Below are positions 21,138 through 32,073 of a stretch of 64,000 bases of DNA, one piece after another. The translations under genes were made by a program, and so were the position numbers. Positions within the stretch are counted from its first letter, which is position 1, and each line of letters begins with the position of its first letter. The DNA comes from Oscarella lobularis (Eukaryota; Porifera; Homoscleromorpha; Homosclerophorida; Oscarellidae), in the NCBI RefSeq assembly GCF_947507565.1, contig NC_089177.1:866648-930647 (forward strand), written 5' to 3'. The notes beneath the pieces are model-generated. The model saw only the letters and a list, made by a program, of their open reading frames with translations, ran no database searches and was not told the DNA's origin.

Positions 21138-24100
21138 ATGAAGAGCGGTGGCGTCGTGCGCTGCGCCATCGAGTGGCGTTGCTTTCCGTCTTCCGTCAGT
21201 TTAGATAGTTGTGCGAGCGAGACGAACTCTACCAGTGAGGGCGCACAAACACTTCCGCGCGTCCCCACGTCTAAACGCACGCCGCCCACCCGCCCCCCAT
21301 TCAAAACCAACGGGCTTTCGTATCGAAAACTAGAACTGACGGTATCGTTATCTTATTCAGGTCGCAGGGAGCCGAGCAGTTTCTATTCGAAGCGAAGCCC
21401 TGCGGTCGATCGTCGTCGCTTTTTCTACCGCGACGACTCGGACGATCGACCGCCGACGGGAACGTCAGAGTCGGAGAGAGAGGAGTGGCGACGAGTTCAG
21501 CACTACCGCGAACCGAGATCGGCGCGAAAAACAGGTACACAGAGTTGATGGACGTTTTGTTTTCGTTTCGCACATAGCCTTCAATATTCACTCACCCTTA
21601 AGTTCCTTTCCTTTATCCTAGTTCCAGTGGAGTATTGGACACCGGAACAAGTCGCTCAATGGATATTCTCGCTTTCTCCCCGCCACTTCACTGACTACGC
21701 CGAGAGTTTTAGAAGTACGGAGCCAATTAGTTCACGGCATTTACTAGCTAACTATCGACTTCCCCTCTCCTCGAACAGGGCACCACATAACGGGATCCAA
21801 TTTGTATCGACTCGACTACGCGCTTCTCGCCTACCTGGGTGTCCACTCGGTCGGCCACCAAATTGATATACTCCAGGTAGACGAGCATTAGTTCGTTTTA
21901 CTCGCCGCACGACTGTCCTAACTCTTCCTTACCTCGCCAAGGCTATTGACAGACTCTTTCCGGAACGACTCTTATCGTACGGCACCGGAGGGCACAACAC
22001 GCCCAGCGAACCGGGATCGGCGTCGCGAAGAATAGCAGAGGGAAGAGGAGCAAGACAATATAACGCTCCTCCAGAAACGACGACTAGTAGCAGCACGGAA
22101 GGCGAATGGGCCCCCCGAAGACCGAGCAAACCGGCGACGGCGACGGAGCCTCGACGACGTCCAGTGCCCGATCCCAAATGGTTTTACCCGTCGGACGAGG
22201 ACGAGCGCGCGGCGAGCTTGTATCATTCGATTGTCGACGATCAAAGTCGACGACAGGCGAGTGCCCATCGAAGCGACGGACGACGCTCGCCGAGACGGAG
22301 TCCGCGTCGCGTGCGACGAACGACGTCGTTGCCGCAGCGAAAGCGAGACGTCGCGTCGGTTCGCGTTCGCGCGGCCCCGTCGCCGGACGAGTCGCGAGAG
22401 TCGGCGGCGAGAAATGCGAAATGGCAGCAGGATGCCGACGGCGCGTGGCGTCGTCAACGCGACGGCGGAGAAGACTCGCCGAAGAATCGGTCGCGTCGTT
22501 CGAATCGTCGCGGCGTTGCCATGACGCAACGACCGCGATCGCTTGCCGGCGCGGAGGAATCTTTCGTCGTTCGCGATTCTGGTGTCGTTACGTCGCCGCC
22601 GCCGCCGGCGGCAGTGGCGGCAGCTCGGCCAGAAGACGTCGAATTCAGAACGTCGCCGTCTCATCGCATTATCACGCCGCCGACTCTGTTTCGACAGCCG
22701 TCGGTTGGCTCTGATAGGCCAGACGATCCGCCTGAAGTCGAGTCGAGGTCGGGTATTGGGAACAATGATCCAACGCCGCCTCCCGCCTATGTACAATCAA
22801 CGCCGGATTTGGATAGGACACCGTCGATAAGTAGTCAGCAAAGCGACAACACAGACCAACTCACCGAATTCAGGTAATCTATTCAAACAATTCATAATTA
22901 ATTTGACGTCACTAATAACTCCGGAAGACTTCCGGAAGTATTTGTATAGTAAATTTTATGACGTCATATTGTGAATTGGCCTACGTACTGTCACTGTATT
23001 TCTTACCTTTTTTTTCTATCCAGCTACGCATCCACTTCAAGAAGACGTGAATCCAAATGTATTTACTGTTTACCCTCCCAGTGTTTAGTCGATCATGTTG
23101 TTTTTTTTCTTAGCCAAGCGAACTCCCGTCATATTCGCTTTCAGCGCCGAGCAGGCCGAAGATGACGAGCTGATCGCGCATCGTCTCGCTGCAATACTTC
23201 AACAGGCTAAAGGCAGCATCGTGAAGAAGATGCAGGCGATCAATACGGCTCACGGTCGCTGCGTTTCCGTTCGGCTCGAGCAGAACAGCGTGCGTCATCT
23301 GCGTCATCTTCTCGAAACCGATCGAAATTCCTTGTCGCCGCTCGACGCTTCGTCGGTTCAGATTGGAAACGAGAGGCCCATATCGCTCAAACGACCCCAA
23401 TCAATGATGCGAGGTAGGCGCATGCGTCACTTAGATCTAACCCCCTCTCGAAGCGCGCGAAATTCAAAAACCTACCAAAAACTCACAGATTGACGTCGAT
23501 TAAGCGTAATTTCTTGTTTAGCGTTAGAAGACAGTCAATTGCGAACGCAAAACACCAATTTTCTCAAGGTCGTCGTCGCCGGCGACACGGGATGCGGCAA
23601 AACGAGTTTCATTCGCGCAAGCGTGAATCAGACGCGCTGCAACGTCGACGACTACACGCCTACCGTCTTCGACACGTTCGATTGCTGCGTGAGCATCGGC
23701 AAGGAGCCGATTATGCTTCAAGTGCACGACACGGGAGCGCTCGAAGGCTACGAGAAATTGCGTTCGGAATCGTATCGAGACGCGGACGCCGTCGTCGTAT
23801 GTTTTAACATAGGACGACAGTCGTCGTTGCATAACGTGGAAGATTGCTGGCATCCCGAAGTGAAATTGCACGCAGCCAGCGGGGTGCCAATAATTGTCGC
23901 CGGGTTGCAGATGGATCTGCGGGAGGAGTACGAGAGAAATCCGTCGGTGCGACTGTATCGAAGCAAGCACTATACGCCCGTCCAGGAGGACATGGGTAAG
24001 CGAATTTCTCGGAGTATTCGCGCTGTCTACTACGGGGAGTGTTCGGCTCTGACTCTCGTTGGGGTGAAGGAGCTGTTCGATCATGTGGTCTACATTGCGT

Positions 24101-24162
24101 ACGAGCACAAGAGGATGCAGTGCAAGAAGCCGCCGAAGAAAGGACGGTGCAACATTTTGTAG
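21138..24162 (+). CDS. SAM domain - Rho-family GTPase fusion protein
   Basis: Eight exons join in phase: 21138-21234, 21361-21534, 21622-21714, 21779-21876, 21942-22873, 23024-23058, 23114-23413, 23522-24162, giving 789 residues. A SAM domain (about 92-165: EYWTPEQVAQWIFSL... ITGSNLYRLDY... GHQIDIL) follows a short polar N-terminus. Residues about 166-480 are a low-complexity Arg/Ser/Pro-rich linker. The C-terminal ~200 residues are a Rho-type GTPase with P-loop GDTGCGKT (about 597-604), switch I YTPTVFDTF, ECSAL, and a C-terminal basic stretch ending CNIL, a CAAX box suited to geranylgeranylation. Key residues are altered: P-loop Gly12 is Thr, switch-II DTAGQE is DTGALE (Gln61 to Leu), and TKxD is LQMD. 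This predicts poor GTP hydrolysis. The first donor (21235) is less certain than the rest. Confidence 0.85.
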
Positions 24163-24357
24163 AGACCCTAATTTTTCTCATGTCTAAGCCTATCAGATTA
24201 TAACTTTTTTCCTTTGCCTAATGCACTGCAATCGGGTTCATTACGTATGTGTACACTAGTATCGTATACCTAGGTAGATAGGACTAAGAACGCTTGCCTA
24301 AAGCTACACAACATACTCCATAATTTTCTTACTTCTTATCTGAGAGAGTTGCTTCCC

Positions 24358-25887
24358 TTAGCAACTATTTATAGCTTCACTGCGTATTATTCGCCTTTTT
24401 TGACAGTACCTTCTTCCTGAGCAAGGCATTGATCTAAAACAGTGCACTGGAAAACAAAGACTTTTGTAATGCATACTGTAACAATACCGATATTTGAAAG
24501 CACACTTGACAGTGTACTTTTCCAGATAGACGGATTGGAAGCAGACGAACCTTCAAGCGGAATCAACTTCTGCTTCGTTGAAGACAAACACTGCATCATT
24601 TTCTGTAGCAGTTCATTCTCTTGCTGTGCTCTCATTTTTGCAGCCTCTGCCTCCTTCTGTTCCGATTGCTTGCCTTCAAAGACAGCCAGTTTCTTCTCCA
24701 GATTCGCATTCTTTGCCTCCAGCTCACGGACTTGCGTTTTGAGGTGCTGTACCTCTTCTCTAAGATGCTTTGCAAGACCCTCTGACGTGTCTCCGTAGAA
24801 ATTTGCAGTAACGCCCGGTCCCTCCAGCTTCACTGAATAACGACGACGCGACTCACTCCTTTCGTCACGATCGTTGCCACGTCGACGCGAAGAAGAATCA
24901 GTGCACGGACTCGACTTCAAATAGCGCTGGACGCCATAAGGATGGCGAGGATCGTTTCTATTGAGGTCTTCTGTCTTTTCATCTGCTCTGGACGAAGCGT
25001 CTTGCCGTTCTTCCGCAGCTTTGACGTCCGGAAGCGGTCGTTCTTCGACACCATCCTCCTTCGACCTGCAGTAAACACCGACCTCATATGTATGTACATA
25101 TATTTACACAGCTGGTTGGTGCACATGCACGCTTTCAAACCATACTGCATTCTGTCTTGAACGGAACACTGGGTTTTTGATAGGAAACTGCGGGGAAATC
25201 ACGTGAACAGCAATGGATGCCCGGATCGATCGAACGTGCCCGGATCGACCATGCCCGGATTGAAATGCCTGTATTCCATATAAACCTATATAGATTATTG
25301 CTCTAGAAATAAGACAGAAAATCTATGCTAAAAAAGAAAGACACTTACGTAGGAAATCAATTAGAGAATTTTAGTTCTGGGGCTTGATAGGCAATCTTAG
25401 ATTTTAATGCCTATGTCAAAGAAGCAGACGCACTTTCTGGATGAGAATCAAACATTTCAAATGGAAATATATCAGGAAGAAGCCCATTCTTCAGTGGATT
25501 ATGACGCTCTAAACTGGAGTCATCACGTGACCCATACTGAAAAAAATGAATTCTTGAAGAGCCCCGCCATCAACGCTATCTTCTATGTACCTCGAAACGT
25601 CGCTGAATGTCCGATTCGGTGAGCTCGTACACTTCCGCGTGGCTCGAGGTGCTCGGAAGCTCGTCGTTTGTCGGCGGCGAAGACAGTAGTTGTCCTTTTA
25701 TCGTCACGCAGCATTGTTTGCCCAAGAGGGAGCTGAGATCAACGTTGCAAGTACCGTCGCTCGCGCGATCTTCTATGAGCGAGCGTTGAGGAGGCTGCAG
25801 TTCGGAACTTTCTCGGACCTCCTGCGCGGGGGCCCCATTGTCGTCTACGTCGCCAGCGTCTTCTTCGCTGCTACTGAAATCCTTCAT
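24358..25887 (-). CDS. Coiled-coil protein, paralogue A
   Basis: Four exons in phase: 25887-25591, 25168-25146, 25065-24488, 24446-24358 (328 residues). The acidic N-terminal exon starts MKDFSSSEEDAGD and contains a Ser-rich part. Exon 3 has an Arg/Ser-rich block, then KLEGPGVTANFYGD and a long heptad-rich helix (LREEVQHLKTQVRELEAKN... MRAQQENELLQKMMQC). No known family recognised. The nearby copy at 28722-30230 differs by indels that fall in my predicted introns, plus a frame-neutral 6-bp indel in exon 4, which supports the model. Exon 2 is the weakest part: its acceptor differs between the copies. Convergent with the SAM-Rho gene, about 195 bp away. Confidence 0.7.
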
Positions 25888-26056
25888 GACGATTACGCTG
25901 ACAGAATAAAAAGCCCACGAAGAGTAGTACAGAACGGGCCCACGACGGGGGACATTGGACAAACAACAATCAATCACGTGCGTTTACAAGATCAAGTGAC
26001 CATATAACATGGTATGTATTAGACGAGAGCGCACAACTCGTGTCTCCTGCAGGCCT

Positions 26057-27023
26057 CTAGGTAAGAGATTCTGCTTCAGGAGGCGGTGGTGAAAAAGCCT
26101 TATTAGCTCTTCGCTTCTTCTTTCGCATAAATCTTGGTTTGTACTGCAATATTTGATTGAAGGCATCGAGAAATTCAATCTGCTTTGACTTGATTGGCTG
26201 CATTGTGTAATCTTTTCTTCTATCCGAAGGAGTGAAATTGGTGATTTTGAAAATGCGATTTTCTTCAATGTTGACAGAATTTTTCAACGATTCAATAAAT
26301 GACTTAAGCTTTTCCTCTGCATCTTCCTTAGGCAGCAGATCGACTTTTGTAATGATGACAAAGATGCGAATTTCTAATAAGAGAGTAGTGCAATGTGCAA
26401 ATACATAAATATGTTATCTAACTGACCGCATCGAAGCTTCGCCAATTCTACGGTAGAGGATTGATTGCCGTATCGTCTTCGACCTTGCCTTGGGCCATGG
26501 CTTGGATCAATGCGCTGTATTTGGACTGATTTGGAATGCCGGCGACGTCGAAGAAAGCCGGTGCTTTCGCTCTCATCTCCTCGTCCGTCATTTTCGAATA
26601 CATCCCTTCATCCAATTCGGCGCTGAACTCTTCAAACATTTGAGTTTTGGAAAAACCCTTGCCACCGCCTACTTCGGCGACTTCCTCATAGTCGACGTCT
26701 TCATCGAATATGAGATTCATGACGTAATTGAAGGAATTGATGAAGGATGATTTCCCAGCACCCGGTGCTCCTATCATGAGATACTTTTGTGAATTGAAAC
26801 TGTCAAGCAGTTTTTTCCGCTTCAGTCTCAGATCTTCAAGCAATTTCTGCTCTGAAACGAGTTTCTCTTCTTCGGCTCGAAGCCTTGCTGCTTCTTGTTC
26901 GTTAGCAATGCGAATTTTTTTTTCCGCGTCAAGTTTGCTTTGTTCTTCTTCCTCTCTTTTAGTCTTCTCGTTGGTGGCTTCACGAATAGCCCTTGCCAAT
27001 TCTGCGCTCGAGACGGTTCCCAT
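26057..27023 (-). CDS. IFI44-like P-loop GTPase, apparently frameshifted
   Basis: Starts MGTVSSAE, a plausible N-myristoylation signal, followed by a charged coiled coil, then YLMIGAPGAGKSSFINSFN (P-loop), FFDVAGIP (Walker-B/G3 region) and, in the next exon, IITKVDLL (the TKxD G4 motif). The C-terminus is basic, RFMRKKKRRANKAF. The layout is that of the interferon-induced 44-like GTPases. The first frame stops at 26448-26450; joining to the second exon across the intron at about 26371-26421 works only if a one-base shift lies near 26455. Thus it is either a decayed gene, a sequencing error, or a splice I do not recognise. Expected material between the G3 and G4 motifs also looks short. Confidence 0.6.
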
Positions 27024-27300
27024 TACGATGTCGTTTTACGTCAAGTCAGCTCAGCGGTAACCGGCTCTGATTCGATCTGAGTGGAAAATGACAAAGTATT
27101 AGTAAAAGAAAGCCTTTATTAGGAATTGCATGTCAATCCGGATTTGGCCAATTACCTGTAGGAATGTAGGAATGCGCGACGCCGTGATAGTCTAGACACG
27201 AACAATAAGTCATTCGTCATCGCAACTTCTGATAAGCGTGTGTGTCGCGTGGAACGACCCATTCCCATTCAATCGCCACGCGCATCGACGGAAAACTTGA

Positions 27301-28157
27301 ATGGCCGAAGCTCGCAGTGTCATCGTCGTTAGCGACTATACCAAGACACTCAAAAAGATCTCCTTCCTTATCTGAAACAAGGAAGAGTGCTGAGTCTAAA
27401 AGAGGAATTCAACGCTCGTCAATGGACTCAAATAGAAAGCCTCTTTAACATACCGGTATTGCCTAATACTTTGGCAGTGTGTCCAAGGCACCCTTCGTGT
27501 TACTGTACATTCCTACAGATAAAAGAAGAAATCAAACGACGTAAAGAAAGAATTCAACTTGAAAAGGAATTAGCCGAAAATAGGAAAAAGGAAAAGGAAG
27601 AGGAAGAACGACAAAAGAAGCAGGCTAAAGCAATAAAAGATGAGGCACTATCAAAAGAAGATGACGAGGTATGACACTCTAGCATGTACAAATGTGTTTT
27701 AGGAAGCTCAGTGCACTAAGCAACCAAAGCCAGAGTCTCTTGAAGAAGTTCATATCCCAGGCGAGCAGCAACTGAAAGAACTCATACGTCTCCTTGAAAA
27801 AATCCCAAAAGATAAATTCATCGATCAATGCATTGATTTTAAAGTAATAAATGAAAACGCCAACACTTTCAACTTCCAACATCTGCGTTAATTAAGAGTT
27901 TGCAGCTGCAGTTGCCGTGGAAATACAAATCTTCTCACTTTAAGAAACACATAAAAGATCATTTGCAGCAGCAACTTCAAATACTAAGCAAAGATGTCTT
28001 GGAAGTATTGGTAATCATGACTGTATTCGTGGATAGTTCAAATGGGTCACTTTTTTACTGACAGGAGCAAATAACTGGAGCATTTCTCACAGAGCTTACT
28101 GCCGCGCTAGAAAAAAAAAACAAAAAAGTGAGACCAGGTGAATTTGGCTATCCATAG
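27301..28157 (+). CDS. Coiled-coil protein, unrecognised; frameshift in exon 1
   Basis: Exons 27301-27455, 27519-27668, 27703-27843, 27897-28010 and 28065-28157, joined by introns of 63, 34, 53 and 54 bp in phase. The 34-bp intron is remarkably short. The N-terminal start MAEARSVIVVSDYTKTLKK is in a different frame from DLLPYLKQGRVLSLKEEF, which follows immediately. One missing A in the run at 27352-27356 would restore it. The middle is a Lys/Glu-rich coiled coil (IKRRKERIQLEKELAENR); the end contains LPWKYKSSHFKKHIKDHL. A GTGAGA donor near 28125 could give a different last exon. Function unknown. Divergent from the IFI44-like gene, 277 bp away. Confidence 0.55.
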
Positions 28158-28487
28158 CATGCCTGCCCATATGCATGCTTGATATATAATCAAATAAAAC
28201 CGGCAATAAACAAAATATTCCTTTCCTGCATAAATGTCACCTGAGAGTTGCTGCTTCATAAGAATTTGGTCTCGATTAAGCGCCGTAGATGCGGAATGCG
28301 ACTGCTCGGAGTAGTGGAAAGAAAAGCGATCAGCATTACCGGTATTTCTTTCCAGAAAAAGGCTTGTCACCGTCAGTCCACTTGGAATCAGTGGCCTGCT
28401 TCTTGAGCTGCTAGCATTGAGCTTTCGGCCTAGAATTTGTAGTAATTGCTGCTGAAGAGGCCGGTAAAAGAAGTAAAAACCTGAAAG

Positions 28488-30240
28488 GTGCGCGCGCTAA
28501 GCCTACAAAGATGAGTCGAAAAAAGGACGGTGCAACATTTTGTAGAGACCCTAATTTTTCTCATGTCTAAGCCTATCAGATTATAACTTTTTTCCTTTGC
28601 CTAATGCACTGCAATCGGGTTCATTACGTATGTGTACACTAATATTGTATACCTGACTAAGAACGCTTGCCTAAAGCTACACAACATACTCCATAATTTT
28701 CTTACTTCTTATCTGCTTCCTTTAGCAACTATTTATAGCTTCACTGCGTATTGTTCGCCTTTTTTGCCTTCTTCCTGAGCAAGGCATTGATCTAAAACAG
28801 TGCACTGGAAAACAAAGACTTTGTAATGCATACTGTAACAATACCGATATTTGAAAGCACACTTGACAGTGTACTTTTCCAGATAGACGGATTGGAAGCA
28901 GACGAACCTTCAAGCGGAATCAACTTCTGCTTCGTTGAAGATAAACACTGCATCATTTTCTGTAGCAGTTCGTTCTCTTGCTGTGCTCTCATTTTTGCAG
29001 CCTCTGCCTCCTTCTGTTCCGATTGCTTGCCTTCAAAGACAGCCAGTTTCTTCTCCAGATTCGCATTCTTTGCCTCCAGCTCACAGACTTGCGTTTTGAG
29101 GTGCTGTACCTCTTCTCTAAGATGCTTTGCAAGACCCTCTGACGTGTCTCCGTAGAAATTTGCAGTAACGCCCGGTCCCTCCAGCTTCACTGAATAACGA
29201 CGACGCGACTCACTCCTTTCGTCACGATCGTTGCCACGTCGACGCGAAGAAGAATCAGTGCACGGACTCGACTTCAAATAGCGCTGGACGCCATAAGGAT
29301 GGCGAGGATCGTTTCTATTGAGGTCTTCTGTCTTTTCATCTGCTCTGGACGAAGCGTCTTGCCGTTCTTCCGCAGCTTTGACGTCCGGAAGCGGTCGTTC
29401 TTCAACACCATCCCCCTTCGACCTGCAGCAAACACCGATCTCATATGTATGTACATATATTTACACAGCTGGTTGGTGCACGTGCACGCTTTCAAACCGT
29501 ACTGCATTCTGTCTTGAACGGAACACACAGAGTTTTTGATAGGAAACTGCGAGGCAATCACGTGAACGCTTAATGGATGCCCGGATCGATCGATCGCGCC
29601 CGGATTGAAATGCCCGTATTCGATATGAACCTATAGATTATTGTTCTAGAACTAAGACAGAAAATCTATGCTAAAAAAAGAAAGGGACTTACGTAGGAAA
29701 TCAATTAGAGAATTTAGTTCTAGGACTTGATAGGCAATCTTAGATTTTGATGCCCAAGTCTATGTCAAAGGAGCACTTTCTGGATGAGAATCAAACATTT
29801 CAAATGGAAATAAATCAGAAAGAAGCCCATTCTTCAGTGGATTATGACGCTCTAAACTGGAGTCATCACGTGACCCATACTGAAAAAAATGAATTCTTGA
29901 AGAGCCCCGCCATCAACGCTATCTTCTATGTACCTCGAAACGTCGCTGAATGTCCGATTCGGTGAGCTCGTACGCTTCCGCATGGCTCGAGGTGCTCGGA
30001 AGCTCGTCGTTTGTCGGCGGCGAAGACAGTAGTTGTCCTTTTATCGTCACGCGGCAATGTTTGCCCAAGAGGAAGCTGAGATCGACGTAGCAAGTACCGT
30101 CGCGCGCGCGCTCTTCTATGAGCGGCCGACGAGGAGGCTGCAGTTCGGAATTTTCTCGGTCCTCCTGCGCGGGGGCCCCATTGTCGTCTACGTCGCCAGC
30201 GTCTTCTTCGCTGCTACTGCGATCCTTCATGACGATTACG
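28488..30240. repeat. Second copy of a segmental duplication (first copy from 24143)
   Basis: 28516-30240 matches 24147-25900 at high identity and carries the second coiled-coil gene. At its left edge the copy of the SAM-Rho 3' end (GGACGGTGCAACATTTTGTAG) is fused to a ~35-bp copy of the BCCIP start region (GCGCGCGCTAAGCCTAC... GATGAGTCGAAAAAA at 28490-28515), which also occurs at 30613-30648. That is the junction expected from a tandem duplication running from the last SAM-Rho exon to the first BCCIP exon. In the second copy, the IFI44-like gene and the 27.3-kb gene are absent. Confidence 0.9.
28722..30230 (-). CDS. Coiled-coil protein, paralogue B
   Basis: Same gene as at 24358-25887: exons 30230-29934, 29546-29503, 29422-28845, 28804-28722, totalling 333 residues. 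Exon 2 is 44 bp here (FPIKNSVCSVQDRM) against 23 bp in paralogue A. In B the upstream CGCAG acceptor keeps frame because of a 2-bp difference, so both copies stay open. A one-base difference (GACTTTG against GACTTTTG) lies in the last intron, and a 6-bp indel in the last exon keeps frame. Protein differences are few. Function unknown; a nuclear or structural role could be imagined from the Arg/Ser and coiled-coil segments, but that is speculation. Confidence 0.7.
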
Positions 30241-30259
30241 CTGGCGGAATAAAAATCCC

Positions 30260-30605
30260 ACGAAGAGTAGTACGAAGGGGAAACAACAAAGGCAAAGGAT
30301 CACGTGCACGAGGTCAAGTCTCTGTACATACTTGATATTCCTACGTACCCACCCCTTTGCCCAGCAAGGGGGCCCTGGTTCAGGTGCCCGGAGGGTGTCC
30401 GGCCGCGCCCTCACCCGTGGGAGTGGTTCCTGACAGATAGGCATCGAATTGCCAGTGCCCTCTCTACCCGAGAGATGATCGCGCGCCTATACCGCCGGGC
30501 GGGAGCCCCACATTTCCCGCCCGTTACGAATATCAACCGCGTCTAACCGTTGGTTTGGTGTGCGCGGTGTGCGCAGGTGTGCGCATAGATATTAAAGGAA
30601 GCGTA
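30260..30605. other. GC-rich unique stretch between paralogue B and BCCIP
   Basis: Similarity to the other duplicate ends near 30250. The following ~300 bp is GC-rich (GGGGGCCCTGGTTCAGG, CGCCGGGCGGGAGCC) and unlike its surroundings. It may be a transposon remnant that replaced the two genes present in the first duplicate. It ends in a GTGTGCGC-type repeat just before the BCCIP promoter region. Confidence 0.4.
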
Positions 30606-30633
30606 CCAAAATGCGCGCGCTAAGCCTACAGAG

Positions 30634-31800
30634 ATGAGTCGAAAAAAGCGAAAGGATGACAGCACATCCAACGATTCTGACTCTGATTTACCTATAGATA
30701 TGGTACTAAAGTATTTATAGTTTGTTAAACGATAAAATCCTCCACAGGAAGTGCAGGTCGAGTTCGAAGCGCGACAACCAGAAGCAGACGATTTCCACGG
30801 CATAAAACGCCTTCTCAATCAAGTCAGAATTTTGAAAAAGCGTCATAATCAGTGTTCAGCAACATCCTTAGCTATTTTCAAGCTCTCCCGTAAACGTAGG
30901 AGAATTGACGGACCTCGTATTGTCTCAAGAAAATGTTGGCAGTGTTATTAAGGTAAAGCTAGAGTGAGCCTAGCACACCAAAGAGATACCTCTCTAATAT
31001 CAGATACGTCAAAGTGAAGGAGACTCTGACGATGAGTCTGACGATGAGGATAACGTATTTGGCCTGACAACTGTTATCAATACGAGATTGCATAAAGTAC
31101 TGTATATCTTATGTACAGTGCAGGAAATTCAATCCCTTTATCAGGATAAGGGCTGTGTAAAAGAGATAATCAAGTTGATTGAAACGAAGTGTTCTGATGG
31201 AGAAGTCCACTCCAAACTTACCGCTTTGCTGCATGGAAACGATGACGGCGACACTGGCCTGCTTCTAAGCGAACGCTTCTTGAATATTCCTCCTCAAATA
31301 GCATTACCATCGTATAAAAATTTGCTGTAGGTTAGCCAATGAGAACAAAGTCAATCTAACAAATGGGTATTCTTTAGGGATGATATTGATCGTGCTAAGG
31401 ACGCATCTTTCAATTTTCGCTACTTTATTATCATATGCAAGTCATACAAAGAGCCTGATGTCCGACGCCCCAAGAAGGGAAAGAAAAAGAAGCGAGGAGG
31501 ACAGTCTGGAGCTGCAGCCCATAGAATAGATAGTACCAACTCCGACATCAAATTCTGCAACGCGGAAGAAGAGATCCTGTCAAAAGTGAAAATAAGAGAA
31601 AATAATCGTGTCAGTGTGAACCAGTCTTTGCTTAGATGGCAACAATGTCATTCAGTTACGCGGTAGACGACAAAACTTCAGTGAGGGCAGATGACGACGA
31701 TGATGACGAAGACTCATTGATTCCCATTCGAACAGTCTTGGTGATACCGCGTGATACAATGCCCAGGATCATTCACCAAATGGAAGAACTCTTACAATAG
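30634..31800 (+). CDS. BCCIP: BRCA2 and CDKN1A-interacting protein (BCCIP)
   Basis: Nuclear acidic protein of the BCP1/BCCIP family; known roles include ribosome biogenesis (uL14 chaperone) and cell-cycle/DNA-repair interactions. Seven exons in phase: 30634-30702, 30748-30822, 30872-30952, 31004-31096, 31124-31326, 31378-31585, 31636-31800, giving 297 residues (human 314). Diagnostic blocks: VEFEARQPEADDFHGIKRLL, DEDNVFGLTTVIN, GLLLSERFLNIPPQIALP, FCNAEEEI, FSYAVDD, IPIRTVLVIP. The intron 31097-31123 is only 27 nt and divisible by three. The exon may instead read through with nine extra residues, VLYILCTVQ. The start is supported by the lysine-rich MSRKKRKDD. Confidence 0.95.
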
Positions 31801-32073
31801 CTCTGCTTACGACTTTTGCTGAGAATTAGAAATACTAAAAACTAACATACATGGAATCATTCGACGCTAAACCTTCACTCTACAAAGAGGAAACTAGACA
31901 GGTAATCTTCATATAGAGGTGGTCACAGTATAAACATGTATTAGATCCTCATTCACGCGAGTAACTGGACCGCAATCAGTCCCCAAAGCCGCACACAGAC
32001 TAACATTAATACCAAACCGTACACAAAATCAATGGGAACGGAAATCCATCTCTCCCCTAAGCGCTAGAGAGAA

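Noticed and set aside
22106-22830. Arg-rich reading frames overlapping the SAM-Rho linker on both strands
   Set aside because: They are other-frame readings of a GC-rich, repetitive coding exon; only the frame joined to SAM and Rho has splice support.
28107-28370. 87-codon minus-strand hydrophobic protein
   Set aside because: No splice or domain support; the hydrophobic end is the reverse of an A-rich coding run.
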